DNA of 51,067 nucleotides from Streptomyces sp. AV19 (GTDB lineage: Bacteria > Actinomycetota > Actinomycetes > Streptomycetales > Streptomycetaceae). Location: the NCBI RefSeq assembly GCF_015999245.1, contig NZ_JAEAMR010000015.1, forward strand, positions 34,146-85,212, given 5' to 3'. Below are positions 32,101 to 39,204 of this stretch, piece by piece (the stretch's first letter is position 1; the number at the start of each line of letters is the position of its first letter). The notes under the pieces were generated by a model. The model was not told where the DNA came from. It made no database searches and saw only the letters and a program-made list of their open reading frames with translations. The position numbers and the translations under genes were made by a program.

Positions 32101-32247
32101 TCGGCCTGTCGCTGCGACCTGTTGGAGCGCCCGTCGGAGGCGGTCCCGGTCGAGGAGGGGCGGATCGGGCTGTCGCTGCGGGCGTTCGAGGTCGTGACGT
32201 TGCGGGTGGCGCGTCACTACGGGGTTCGCCCGGAGCCCCTGCGGTAG
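29197..32247 (+). CDS. GH38 alpha-mannosidase
   Basis: This 1016-residue cytoplasmic exo-alpha-mannosidase has no signal peptide. The zinc site begins 'GHAHIDSAWLWPL' (His262, Asp264), and the nucleophile is Asp339 in 'GGMWVESDTNMP'. 'WLPDSFGYSAALPQ' and 'HQFHDILPGTSI' complete the active site region, and the long C-terminal beta domains ('VEQRIELPPGVRRVDFGTEV') match full-length GH38. It would trim alpha-linked mannoses from imported N-glycan pieces before the GH5 enzyme cuts the beta-mannosyl core. The ATG is nine bases after the GH85 stop, with AAGGA upstream, so the two are co-transcribed. Its end overlaps the convergent regulator gene by 31 bp. Confidence 0.92.
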   Translation: MHNDRTITEARLKRVLDERIRPAVYPEAVPLEVGVRQAPGEPVPVAEGLAAPREPVAPGAAWGPAWGTSWFTVSGAVPGAWAGRTVEAVLDLGFDENMTGFQCEGLVYRDDGSPVKGLNPRNHWVRVAAPAAGGERVRLHIEAASNPVVLDYHPFVPTELGDRETADDRPRYRLGRMDLAVFDATVWELVQDLEVLDGLMKGLPEDAPRRWEVLRAVERALDAVDLQDVGGTAARARERLAGVLAAPAHASAHRVSAVGHAHIDSAWLWPLRETVRKVARTTSNMTALLEDEPDFVYAMSQAQQFAWVKEHRPEVWARVKKAVAEGRFVPVGGMWVESDTNMPGSEALARQFVHGKRFFLDEFGIETEEVWLPDSFGYSAALPQLVRLSGSKWFLTQKISWSRTNVFPHHTFWWEGLDGTRVFTHFPPIDTYNAQLSGEELAHAVSNFREKGRATRSLAPTGWGDGGGGTTREMVARAKRLADLEGSARVVFERPSAFFEKAHAEYGQDAPVWVGELYLELHRATLTSQARTKQGNRRAEHLLQEAELWSATAAVRAGFPYPYERLDRLWKTVLLHQFHDILPGTSIAWVHREAARTYAEVAAELEELIGEAVTALAGDASGGTVVFNAAPHGRGGIAAHSARPAADTLASGPPTATPREGGGYVLSNGLLRAEVDGRGLLVSVRETESGRETLAPGTPANLLQLHQDFPNMWDAWDVDEFYRNTVTDLVEADTVELTDDNSVRVVRSFGRSRVEQRIELPPGVRRVDFGTEVDWHETEKFLKAAFPLDIRTDRIAAETQFGHLHRPTHTNTAWDAAKFEACAHRFVHLAENDWGWGVALVNDSTYGYDVTRDVREDGGTTTTVRLSLLRAPRFPDPRTDQGVHRFRYALVPGAWIGDAVCEGYRINLPERHVPGDRAVGALAHSGNEAVVISAVKLADDGSGDVVLRLYESLGGRADTVLSLYFEAGSACRCDLLERPSEAVPVEEGRIGLSLRAFEVVTLRVARHYGVRPEPLR

Positions 32248-33164
32248 CTGTGAGGACTGACGCCCGTGACGCGCTTGAAGCCGTCCCGGAAGGATGTCGG
32301 GGATCCAAAGCCCACCTGGGCGGCGACGCGCTCGACGGTGTGGTCCGTCGTTTCCAGCAGGTGCTGGGCCTGACGGACGCGGGCCCGGTGCAGCCACCGC
32401 AGGGGCGTGGTACCGGTCTGTTCGCGGAAGTGGCGGATGAGGGTGCGGGGGCTCGTGCCGACCCTGGCCGCGATGTCGGCCAGGGTGAGATCGCGGGCGA
32501 GGTTGTCCTGTAACCACAGCAGGAGGGGTTCCAGGGCCGAACCACGGGGCGCCGGAGTGTGGTGCTGGACGATGAACTGCGCCTGGCCGCCCTCTCGTTC
32601 CAGGGGCATCACGGCCACGCGGGCGGTAGCGGCGGCCACGGCGGATCCGTAGTCGCGGCGGACCATGTGCAAGCACAGGTCCAGCCCGGCCGAGGCTCCG
32701 GCGGAGGTGAGGATCTGTCCGTTGTCGACGTACAGGACGCCGGGGTCGACGAGGACATCCGGATACAGCTCCGCCAGCATGTCCGCCACCGCCCAGTGTG
32801 TGGTCGCCCGCAGCCCGTCGAGCAGGCCCGTGGAGGCGAGAGGAAGTGCGCCGGAACAGATAGAGGCGATCCGGGCGCCCTCGGCAGCGGCGGCGCGCAG
32901 CGCCTCGCGCACGGCGGGCGGGAGGGGGGTGGCGGGTGTCTCTGTGCCGGGTACGACGACCGTGTCGGCGTCCTTCAGGCGCTCCAGTCCCCAGGGCGCC
33001 CGGAGGGTGAAGGGTCCCGCGTCGACCTCGGGCCGCTCGGCGCAGATGCGGACCTGGTAGGCCTGAGCGCCGTCCGGCAGCGTGGTGCGGGTGAAGACCT
33101 CGATCGGGGTGGCCAGGTCGAAGGAGATCACCCGGTCGGGGGCGAGGACGGCAACCGTATGCAT
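32217..33164 (-). CDS. GlxA-family AraC-type regulator with DJ-1/PfpI domain
   Basis: This 315-residue regulator has an N-terminal class I glutamine amidotransferase-like (DJ-1/PfpI) domain ('DTVVVPGTETPATPLPPAVR', 'RIASICSGALPLASTGLLDG' with the nucleophile-position Cys) and a C-terminal AraC DNA-binding domain ('LTLADIAARVGTSPRTLIRH', 'VGFGSPTSFRDGFKRVTGVS'). Such proteins act as activators or repressors responding to small molecules. It is divergent from a stand-alone DJ-1/PfpI gene 164 bp away, the common arrangement. ATG 33164 has no ribosome binding site, but TACGTT lies six bases upstream, suggesting a leaderless message. Confidence 0.87.
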   Translation of the reverse strand: MHTVAVLAPDRVISFDLATPIEVFTRTTLPDGAQAYQVRICAERPEVDAGPFTLRAPWGLERLKDADTVVVPGTETPATPLPPAVREALRAAAAEGARIASICSGALPLASTGLLDGLRATTHWAVADMLAELYPDVLVDPGVLYVDNGQILTSAGASAGLDLCLHMVRRDYGSAVAAATARVAVMPLEREGGQAQFIVQHHTPAPRGSALEPLLLWLQDNLARDLTLADIAARVGTSPRTLIRHFREQTGTTPLRWLHRARVRQAQHLLETTDHTVERVAAQVGFGSPTSFRDGFKRVTGVSPHSYRRGSGRTP

Positions 33165-33170
33165 GGTCAG

Positions 33171-33176
33171 AACGTA
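33171..33176 (-). promoter_or_regulatory. -10 element TACGTT of a predicted leaderless promoter
   Basis: Reading the minus strand, TACGTT is followed by CTGACC and then the ATG of the GlxA-type gene. This is TANNNT with a six-base gap and no Shine-Dalgarno sequence. Confidence 0.4.
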
Positions 33177-33328
33177 TCGGGACCCCCGGTGGACGCCGTC
33201 CGCCGGGTATGGCGTTATCCCGTTAAACCATGTCACTCCGACCACTTGGGTGGAGACCGGGGCGGGTCATAGCGTCGTTGGCGATCGCGGATCTCCCGTG
33301 GAACCTCCCGACTCCTCAAGGACTGGCC

Positions 33329-34030
33329 ATGCACGCCCATGTTGTGTTGTTCGACGGCTTCGACCCCCTGGACGTCATCGCGCCGTACGAAGTGCTGCAC
33401 GCGGCGGGGATGGTCTCGGGCGGGGCCGTCAGCGTGGAACTCGTCTCGGCCGAAGGGGCCCGGACGGTCCCCAGCAGCATCGAGGGCCTGACCCTCACCG
33501 CCATGGGACAGCTCGACCCTTTCCGCGCCGACCTCGTGCTGGTGCCCGGCTCGGCGCCTTCCGCCGACGAGCTCGAGGCGGCCTTGAAGTGCAGTGACGC
33601 GCAATCGACGGTGGCCACCGGGGCGCTGCGCGACCAGGCCCGCAGCACGCTGCCGCCCCTGCTGGCCCGGGCCGTGCAGCGGCCCAACGTGACGGTCGCG
33701 GCGGTGTGCGGCGGCTCGCTCCTCCTGGCCCTGGCCGACCTCATACCGGGAAGGCGGGCCACGACCCACAACCTCGGAATGGATCTCCTGAGCGCCTCGG
33801 GCGTACGGACGGTGCCCAACGCCCGTGTCGTGGACGACGGGGACCTGGTCACCAGCGCCGGGGTGACGTCCGGTCTGGATCTGGCACTCCATCTGGTGGA
33901 GCGCGAGCTCGGACCGCGCATCGCCCACAGCGTGGAGATCCTGCTCGCGTACGAACGCCGCGGCGTCGTCTGGAGCTCCCGCGGCCGCGCCCCCAGGGGC
34001 TTCACCGATATCCGGGCCGCCGCCCGTTGA
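33329..34030 (+). CDS. DJ-1/PfpI-family protein
   Basis: This 233-residue flavodoxin-like single-domain protein has 'HVVLFDGFDPLDVIAPYEVL', 'DLVLVPGSAPSADELEAALK' and the nucleophile elbow 'VAAVCGGSLLLALADL' with the conserved Cys. It is close to isonitrile hydratase and other DJ-1/PfpI enzymes often controlled by GlxA-type regulators. The acid residue expected in 'DGFDPLD' is present. Its exact reaction is unknown. The ATG at 33329 has AAGGA seven bases upstream. It is divergent from the GlxA-like regulator, which probably controls it. Confidence 0.82.
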   Translation: MHAHVVLFDGFDPLDVIAPYEVLHAAGMVSGGAVSVELVSAEGARTVPSSIEGLTLTAMGQLDPFRADLVLVPGSAPSADELEAALKCSDAQSTVATGALRDQARSTLPPLLARAVQRPNVTVAAVCGGSLLLALADLIPGRRATTHNLGMDLLSASGVRTVPNARVVDDGDLVTSAGVTSGLDLALHLVERELGPRIAHSVEILLAYERRGVVWSSRGRAPRGFTDIRAAAR

Positions 34031-34122
34031 CGGTGCGCAGGCGGACGGTACCTGATCCGGCCTGTCCCGGGTGGGGGCGGGGCCCGGCCGGAGGTCCGGG
34101 GGCGCGGGCCCGGCGGCAAAGA

Positions 34123-34260
34123 GCAAAGCCCCGGGGTGGAGCGCCGGTGGGGTGCAGGGGCGGAGCCCCGCTCACCGCGTGGAGCACGGTGCCAGTCCGC
34201 GTGGAGCACGGGATAAACGGTGAAAGTGGGGTCCCCCCTCTGGGGGAGGGTCCGGGGCAA
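34123..34260. repeat. Intergenic TIR element, copy 4 (partial)
   Basis: The right terminus is present (AAACGGTGAAAG from 34215, then a G/C hairpin insertion and TCCGGGGC). The internal module GGGGCGGAGCCCCG and repeated GTGGAGCACGG are also present. No left terminal repeat is recognisable, so the copy is degenerate or truncated. Confidence 0.65.
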
Positions 34261-34301
34261 ACCCTCCGCCCATCGGCCCGCACACCCGCACGAACCCCGC
34301 A

Positions 34302-34307
34302 TAGCAT
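34302..34307 (+). promoter_or_regulatory. -10 element TAGCAT of a predicted leaderless promoter
   Basis: TAGCAT (TANNNT) is followed by six bases and the ATG at 34314, which lacks a ribosome binding site. Confidence 0.4.
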
Positions 34308-34313
34308 TCCCGC

Positions 34314-36956
34314 ATGAAGCTCCGTCCGCCCCGCCGCCGGCGCACCCGCCTCGCCGCCGCCACCGCGGTTCTCGCCGTGCTCGCCGGCACCGGCACCTGG
34401 ACCGTGGCCGCCACCACCCGCGGGGACCCGCCGGTCCACCGCGAGGACCGGTTCCTGACGGTCCCCGGCGAAGGGGTCCGGATCGACACGTCGTTCTTCA
34501 CCGCCGGCGACCCCGGCCGCCGCAGACCCGCCGTCCTGCTCGCCCACGGCTTCGGTGGCAGCAAGGACGAACTCCGCGGCCGGGCACAGGACCTGGCCCG
34601 CTCCGGGTACGCGGTCCTGACCTGGTCGGCCCGGGGCTTCGGGAAGTCCACGGGCAGGATCGGCCTCAACGACCCCGACCACGAGATCGCCGACGTGAGC
34701 CGACTCGTCGACTGGCTCGCCGCCCGCCCCGAGGTGCGGCTCGACGGCAAGGGCGACCCCCGCGTCGGCATCGCGGGCGCCTCCTACGGCGGCGCGGCCG
34801 CCCTCCTCTCCGCCGGGCGCGACAAGCGCGTGGACGCCATCGCCCCGGGCATCACCTACTGGAACCTCGCCGACTCCCTCTTCCCGGACGGGGTGTTCAA
34901 GAAGCTCTGGTCGGGGATTTTCTTCACCAGCGGGGCGAAGGGGCGCTGTGGGCGCTTCGAGCCCGACCTCTGCTCGATGTACGAGCGCGTCGCCACCTCC
35001 GGCCGCCCCGACGCCGAGGCCCGCGACCTGCTCGCGCGCCGCAGCCCCTCCGCCGTCGCGGACCGCATCAAGGTGCCGACGCTCCTCGTCCAGGGACAGA
35101 CCGACTCGCTCTTCCCCCTCACCGAGGCCGACCGCGCGGCGGACGCGATCCGCCGCAACGGCGCGCCCGTCGCCGTCGACTGGATCGCCGGCGGCCACGA
35201 CAGCGGATCCGAGGAGGAGGCCGACCGGGTGGCGGAACGCACCCGCGCCTGGTTCGACCGCTACCTCAAGGGCGACGAAACCACCGGCACCGGCCCGGCG
35301 TTCCGCGTCAGCAGGACAGGCGGCCTGGACACCACCGACGGCCGGCAGCGGATGCGCGGCGCGACCGCCGACCGCTACCCGGGTCTGCGCAACGACCCCC
35401 GCCCGATCCCCCTCACCGGCCGCGAGCAGCGCTTCGCCAACCCGGCGGGCGGAACCCCGCCCTCCGTCTCCGCCGTCCCCGGACTCGGCGCGGCCTCGCG
35501 CCTGTCGGGGCTCGGCCTCGGCCTGGCCCTGGACTTCCCCGGCCAGTACGCCCGCTTCGACTCCGCCCGCCTCACCGAGGGCGTCCGCGTCACCGGCACC
35601 CCGCTCGTCAAGGTCGAGGTGGCCTCGGACAGCGGCGAGGCGACGCTCTTCGCCAAGGTCTACGACGTGGGGCCGGACGGGAAGCAGCAGTTGCCCGGGC
35701 AGCTGGTCACCCCGCTCCACGTGAGCGACGCCAAGGGCGGGCGGACCGTGGAGGTGCGGCTGCCGGCCATCGACCACACCTTCGAGGCGGGGCACCGGAT
35801 GCGCCTGGTCCTCTCCTCCACCGACCTCGGCTACGCCTCCCCCGCCGCCCCGGCCGCATACACCGTCTCCCTCGCGGACGGGGCGCTGAGCGTGCCCACC
35901 GCGTCCGGGGTGCGGACCGGTTCGTCGGGACTCCCCTGGTGGACCTGGGGCCTGCCGGCCGGCGGCGCCGTCGTCGCGGTCGCACTGCTGCTCACCGGGC
36001 GGCGCCGGACCTCCGCGCCCGCGCCCGATCCGGCGCTCGCGGACGTCCCGTTGCAGATCAGCGGGCTGACCAAGCGCTACGCCAAGTCCCACGACCGGTA
36101 CGCCGTGCGGGACTTGTCGTTCCGCGTCGGGCGCGGCCAGGTGCTGGGCCTGCTCGGGCCGAACGGCGCGGGCAAGACCACGACCCTGCGCATGCTCATG
36201 GGCCTCATCCGCCCCGACGGCGGCGAGGTGCGGGTCTTCGGCCACGCAATCCGCCCCGGCGCGCCCGTCCTCTCGCGGGTGGGCGCGTTCGTGGAGGGCG
36301 CGGGCTTCCTGCCGCACCTGTCCGGGCGGGCCAACCTCGACCTGTACTGGCGCGCCACGGGCCGCCCGGCCCGGGACGCGCACGCCGAGGAGGCGCTGGA
36401 GATCGCCGGGCTCGGCTCCGCGCTGGACCGCGCGGTCCGCACGTACTCCCAGGGCATGCGCCAGCGCCTGGCCATCGCCCAGGCCATGCTCGGCCTGCCG
36501 GACCTGCTGATCCTCGACGAGCCGACGAACGGCCTCGACCCGCCGCAGATCCGCGAGATGCGCGAGGTGATGATCCGGTACGCGGCCGGCGGACGCACCG
36601 TGATCGTCTCCAGCCACCTGCTGGCCGAGGTCGAACAGAGCTGTACGCACCTGGTCGTCATGGACCGGGGGCGGCTGGTCACCGCCGGGCCGGTCGACGG
36701 GATCACCGGTTCCGGCGACACCCTGCTGGTCGGCGTGGCGGGCGGGGTCACCGACGCCGTCGCGGAGAAGGTGGCGGGCCTGCCCGGCGTCGCCTCGGCC
36801 GTGCGCGGCGACGAGGGTCTGCTGGTCCGGCTCGCCGGCGCGACCACGCCGGAACTGCTCGTGGAACTGGTCCGGCTGGAGATCCCGGTGACGGGCGTGG
36901 GCCCGCACCGGCGGCTGGAGGACGCGTTCCTGACCCTGATCGGAGGCACCTCATGA
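34314..36956 (+). CDS. Exported CocE-like serine hydrolase fused to ABC ATP-binding domain
   Basis: This 880-residue two-enzyme fusion starts with a signal anchor at residues 11-31. An alpha/beta-hydrolase follows: Ser157 in 'GASYGG', an Asp in 'VQGQTDSLFP', a His in 'GGHDSG'. A beta-sandwich like the X-Pro dipeptidyl-peptidase C-terminal domain comes next (to about residue 530), then a transmembrane helix at about 540-560. The final part is a complete ABC ATPase: Walker A 'GPNGAGKTT' near 615, signature 'YSQGMRQRL', Walker B 'LLILDEPTNGLD'. Topology implies a hydrolase outside and an ATPase inside, joined by one helix. The ATPase partners the permease encoded next (ATGA overlap). Substrate unknown. 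No ribosome binding site; a leaderless start is likely. Confidence 0.88.
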   Translation: MKLRPPRRRRTRLAAATAVLAVLAGTGTWTVAATTRGDPPVHREDRFLTVPGEGVRIDTSFFTAGDPGRRRPAVLLAHGFGGSKDELRGRAQDLARSGYAVLTWSARGFGKSTGRIGLNDPDHEIADVSRLVDWLAARPEVRLDGKGDPRVGIAGASYGGAAALLSAGRDKRVDAIAPGITYWNLADSLFPDGVFKKLWSGIFFTSGAKGRCGRFEPDLCSMYERVATSGRPDAEARDLLARRSPSAVADRIKVPTLLVQGQTDSLFPLTEADRAADAIRRNGAPVAVDWIAGGHDSGSEEEADRVAERTRAWFDRYLKGDETTGTGPAFRVSRTGGLDTTDGRQRMRGATADRYPGLRNDPRPIPLTGREQRFANPAGGTPPSVSAVPGLGAASRLSGLGLGLALDFPGQYARFDSARLTEGVRVTGTPLVKVEVASDSGEATLFAKVYDVGPDGKQQLPGQLVTPLHVSDAKGGRTVEVRLPAIDHTFEAGHRMRLVLSSTDLGYASPAAPAAYTVSLADGALSVPTASGVRTGSSGLPWWTWGLPAGGAVVAVALLLTGRRRTSAPAPDPALADVPLQISGLTKRYAKSHDRYAVRDLSFRVGRGQVLGLLGPNGAGKTTTLRMLMGLIRPDGGEVRVFGHAIRPGAPVLSRVGAFVEGAGFLPHLSGRANLDLYWRATGRPARDAHAEEALEIAGLGSALDRAVRTYSQGMRQRLAIAQAMLGLPDLLILDEPTNGLDPPQIREMREVMIRYAAGGRTVIVSSHLLAEVEQSCTHLVVMDRGRLVTAGPVDGITGSGDTLLVGVAGGVTDAVAEKVAGLPGVASAVRGDEGLLVRLAGATTPELLVELVRLEIPVTGVGPHRRLEDAFLTLIGGTS

Positions 36957-37816
36957 GTACGGCGTCCCTGGACGACGCAGCCGCACCGGGCTACCGCCCC
37001 GGACGCACCCTGCCGCTGCGCGTCGAGGCGGCGCGCCAACTGCGCCGCCGGCGCACGCTGGTGGTCGCCGGGGTGCTGGCCGTGCTGCCGTTCGTGCTGA
37101 TCGCGGCGTTCGCGATCGGCGGGCGGTCGGGCGGGCGCGACGGGCGGATCTCGCTGATGGACACCGCCACGGCCTCCGGCGTGAACTTCGCCGCCACGGC
37201 GCTGTTCGTCTCGGCGGGCTTCCTGCTGGTGGTGCCGGTCGCCCTGTTCTGCGGCGACACGGTGGCCTCGGAGGCGAGCTGGTCGTCGCTGCGCTACCTG
37301 CTGGCGGCGCCCGTGCCACGGGTGCGGCTGCTGATGAGCAAGCTGGCGGTGGCGCTGGGCTTCAGCGCGGCGGCGATGCTGCTGCTGCCGCTGGTGGCGC
37401 TCGCGGCGGGGTCCGCCGCGTACGGCTGGGGGCCGTTGCGGATCCCCACCGGCGGGACGCTCCCGGCGGATGTGGCGGTGGCACGGCTGGCGGCCGTCGT
37501 GGCGTACGTATTCATCAGCCAACTGGTCACGGCTGCGCTGGCGTTCTGGCTGTCCACGGTGACGGACGCGCCGCTCGGCGCGGTCGGCGGCGCGATGGGG
37601 CTGACCATCCTCGGCAACGTCCTGGACGCGGTCACCGCGCTGGGCCACTGGCGCGACCTGCTGCCCGCCCACTGGCAGTACGCGTGGGTGGACGTCCTCC
37701 AGCCGCACGCCGAATGGAGCGGCCTGGTCAAGGGCTCGGCGGTGTCGGTGGCGTACGCGCTGGTGCTCTTCGCCCTCGCGTTCCGGCACTTCCGGGCGAA
37801 GGACGTGGTGTCCTGA
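36953..37816 (+). CDS. ABC transporter permease (ABC-2-like)
   Basis: This 287-residue membrane protein has about six helices: 'TLVVAGVLAVLPFVLIAAFA', 'ALFVSAGFLLVVPVALFCGD', 'LAVALGFSAAAMLLLPLVAL', 'RLAAVVAYVFISQLVTAALA' and two more. The segment 'EASWSSLRYLLAAPVPRVRL' is typical of ABC-2-type exporters. The ATG overlaps the stop of the hydrolase/ATPase fusion gene, so it is surely its membrane partner. The exported compound is not evident. Confidence 0.85.
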   Translation: MSTASLDDAAAPGYRPGRTLPLRVEAARQLRRRRTLVVAGVLAVLPFVLIAAFAIGGRSGGRDGRISLMDTATASGVNFAATALFVSAGFLLVVPVALFCGDTVASEASWSSLRYLLAAPVPRVRLLMSKLAVALGFSAAAMLLLPLVALAAGSAAYGWGPLRIPTGGTLPADVAVARLAAVVAYVFISQLVTAALAFWLSTVTDAPLGAVGGAMGLTILGNVLDAVTALGHWRDLLPAHWQYAWVDVLQPHAEWSGLVKGSAVSVAYALVLFALAFRHFRAKDVVS

Positions 37817-37894
37817 CGGCCACGACGTCCAGTCCAGTTCGTGAGAACTCTGTAACAGCGGGATCTTTCCACCCCCTCGAACACATCTTCACCT

Positions 37895-38128
37895 ATGACA
37901 ACGACGATGACGATCGAGAGGCAGAACGGAACCATGGCACTGCCGCAGCTGTACAGGAAGAGGATCGCGACGCTGGTGGCGGCCACGGTGCTCGGCTTCG
38001 CGGGGACCGCCACCGTCGCCGTCACCGCCGACGCGGTGGGCCGGGCGACGGACGCGGCGAGCGCGCCGGTGGTCGAGCGGCCGGCCCAGGGCGTCGTGCA
38101 GGTCGTCAACGTCGTGGACCAGCACTGA
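37895..38128 (+). CDS. Small exported or membrane-anchored peptide, 77 aa
   Basis: The short protein has a basic stretch ('YRKR') followed by a hydrophobic segment ('IATLVAATVLGFAGTATVAV') and a hydrophilic tail ending 'VVQVVNVVDQH'. This looks like a signal peptide with a mature part of about 35 residues, or a single membrane anchor. Three starts are possible: ATG 37895, 37907 and 37934. The last (MALPQLYRKR) gives the most typical signal peptide and has a purine-rich upstream region, while 37895 has none. The function is unknown. The 78 bp upstream separate it from the permease gene. Confidence 0.5.
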   Translation: MTTTMTIERQNGTMALPQLYRKRIATLVAATVLGFAGTATVAVTADAVGRATDAASAPVVERPAQGVVQVVNVVDQH

Positions 38129-38146
38129 CCCGGCCGCTCCAGCCTG

Positions 38147-38182
38147 CTCGGTGGACGGCTCAGTGGACGGCTCAGTGGACGG
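38147..38182. repeat. 12-bp tandem repeat at the SDR stop codon
   Basis: Three tandem units of CTCRGTGGACGG run from 38147 to 38182. The third unit contains the stop codon of the SDR gene and encodes its C-terminal 'SVH', so unit gain or loss would change the gene end. Confidence 0.75.
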
Positions 38183-38960
38183 AGAACCCGCCGTCCACGA
38201 AGACCGCCTGCCCGGTGACGTACGCCGAGGCCCTGCTCGCCAGGAACACCGCCGCCCCCGCGAAGTCCTCCGCCACCCCGTTGCGCCCCACGAGCGTGCG
38301 CGCGGCCAGCGCCTCCACCTTGGCCGGGTCGGACGACAGCCGCTCGTTGAGCGGAGTCATCACGAACCCCGGCACGAGCGTGTTGCAGGTGACGCCGTAC
38401 GGGGACCACGCCTCGGCCTGGGAACGGGCCAGGGACTCCAGCGCTCCCTTCGAGACGCCGTAGGCGCCGCTCTGCACGAACGCGCGGTGGGCCTGCTGGG
38501 ACGTCACGTGGATGATCCGCCCGTACCCCCGCTCGGCCATGCCCGGCCCGAACCGCTGCCCCAGCAGGAACGGTGCCTCCAGGTTGACGGCCATGGTGGC
38601 GTCCCAGACGTCCTCGCCGAGCTCGCCGAGGGGCGGGCGGAGGTTGATCCCCGCGCTGTTGACGAGGATGTCCGGCTCGCCGTAGATGTCCGCGGCGGCG
38701 TCGGCGGCGGCGCGGACGCCTTCGCGGGTGCCGAGGTCGGCGCTGATCCGGGCGGCCCGGCAGCCGTCGGCGGTGAGCTCGTCCACGGTGGCCGCGAGGG
38801 CGGCCTCGCCGCGGGCGACGACCACGACGCGGGCGCCGGCACGGGCGAGGGCGCCGGCTATGGCCCGTCCGATGCCGGAGCTGCCGCCGGTGACGAGGGC
38901 GGTGCGGTCGTGGAGGGAGAAGAGGTGGGAGAGGTAGGGGTTGTTCGGCGGTGCGATCAT
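38172..38960 (-). CDS. Short-chain dehydrogenase/reductase
   Basis: This 262-residue classical SDR has cofactor motif 'TGGSSGIG' near residue 23, 'NSAG' near 90, the active-site Ser in 'HVTSQQ' and the Tyr-Lys pair in 'AYGVSKG'. The 'NPYLSHLFSLHDRTALVTGG' start resembles gluconate 5-dehydrogenase and related sugar or polyol dehydrogenases, but a 3-oxoacyl reductase role cannot be ruled out. ATG 38960 is chosen over GTG 38969 because TAGGGT lies seven bases before it, fitting a leaderless start. Its 5' codons are C/A-rich next to repeat copy 5. Confidence 0.87.
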   Translation of the reverse strand: MIAPPNNPYLSHLFSLHDRTALVTGGSSGIGRAIAGALARAGARVVVVARGEAALAATVDELTADGCRAARISADLGTREGVRAAADAAADIYGEPDILVNSAGINLRPPLGELGEDVWDATMAVNLEAPFLLGQRFGPGMAERGYGRIIHVTSQQAHRAFVQSGAYGVSKGALESLARSQAEAWSPYGVTCNTLVPGFVMTPLNERLSSDPAKVEALAARTLVGRNGVAEDFAGAAVFLASRASAYVTGQAVFVDGGFSVH

Positions 38961-38967
38961 GCGTCGC

Positions 38968-38973
38968 ACCCTA
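38968..38973 (-). promoter_or_regulatory. -10 element TAGGGT of a predicted leaderless promoter
   Basis: On the minus strand TAGGGT is followed by GCGACGC and then the SDR ATG at 38960. This fits TANNNT with a seven-base gap, with no Shine-Dalgarno sequence. Confidence 0.4.
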
Positions 38974-38981
38974 GGGGGTTT

Positions 38982-39167
38982 TGCCCCGGACCCACCCTTT
39001 CACCGTTTCCCCGGGGCAAGCCCCGGCCCCGAAGCGCCCTTCGGGCTCCCCCAGAGGGGGTACCCCCAGTCCTCAAACGCCGGACGGGCTGAAATTCAGC
39101 CCGTCCGGCGTTTGAGGACGACCCGCGCGGAGCGCGCGAGAAACGGTGAAAGGGCGGGTCCGGGGCA
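38982..39167. repeat. Intergenic TIR element, copy 5 (complete, about 186 bp)
   Basis: The element is bounded by TGCCCCGGACCCACCCTTTC (left) and the inverted counterpart GAAACGGTGAAAGGGCGGGT (right). It contains a perfect 51-bp palindrome at 39069-39119, a CCCCCAGAGGGGGTACCCCC module and CGCGCGGAGCGCGCG. Confidence 0.85.
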
Positions 39168-39204
39168 CAACTCCCCGCGCAGCGGGCCACCCACCGCCCC
39201 CCCC

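Noticed and set aside
26835..32676. Very long open frames on both strands over the GH85/GH38 genes (about 1890 and 1620 codons)
   Set aside because: Their products are Arg/Pro/Gly-rich low-complexity strings without domains. They arise because high GC at third positions removes stops in other frames, while the GH85 and GH38 frames carry clear active-site motifs.
38147..38182. Possible CRISPR-like array
   Set aside because: The units are 12-bp head-to-tail repeats without spacers and no cas genes are present.
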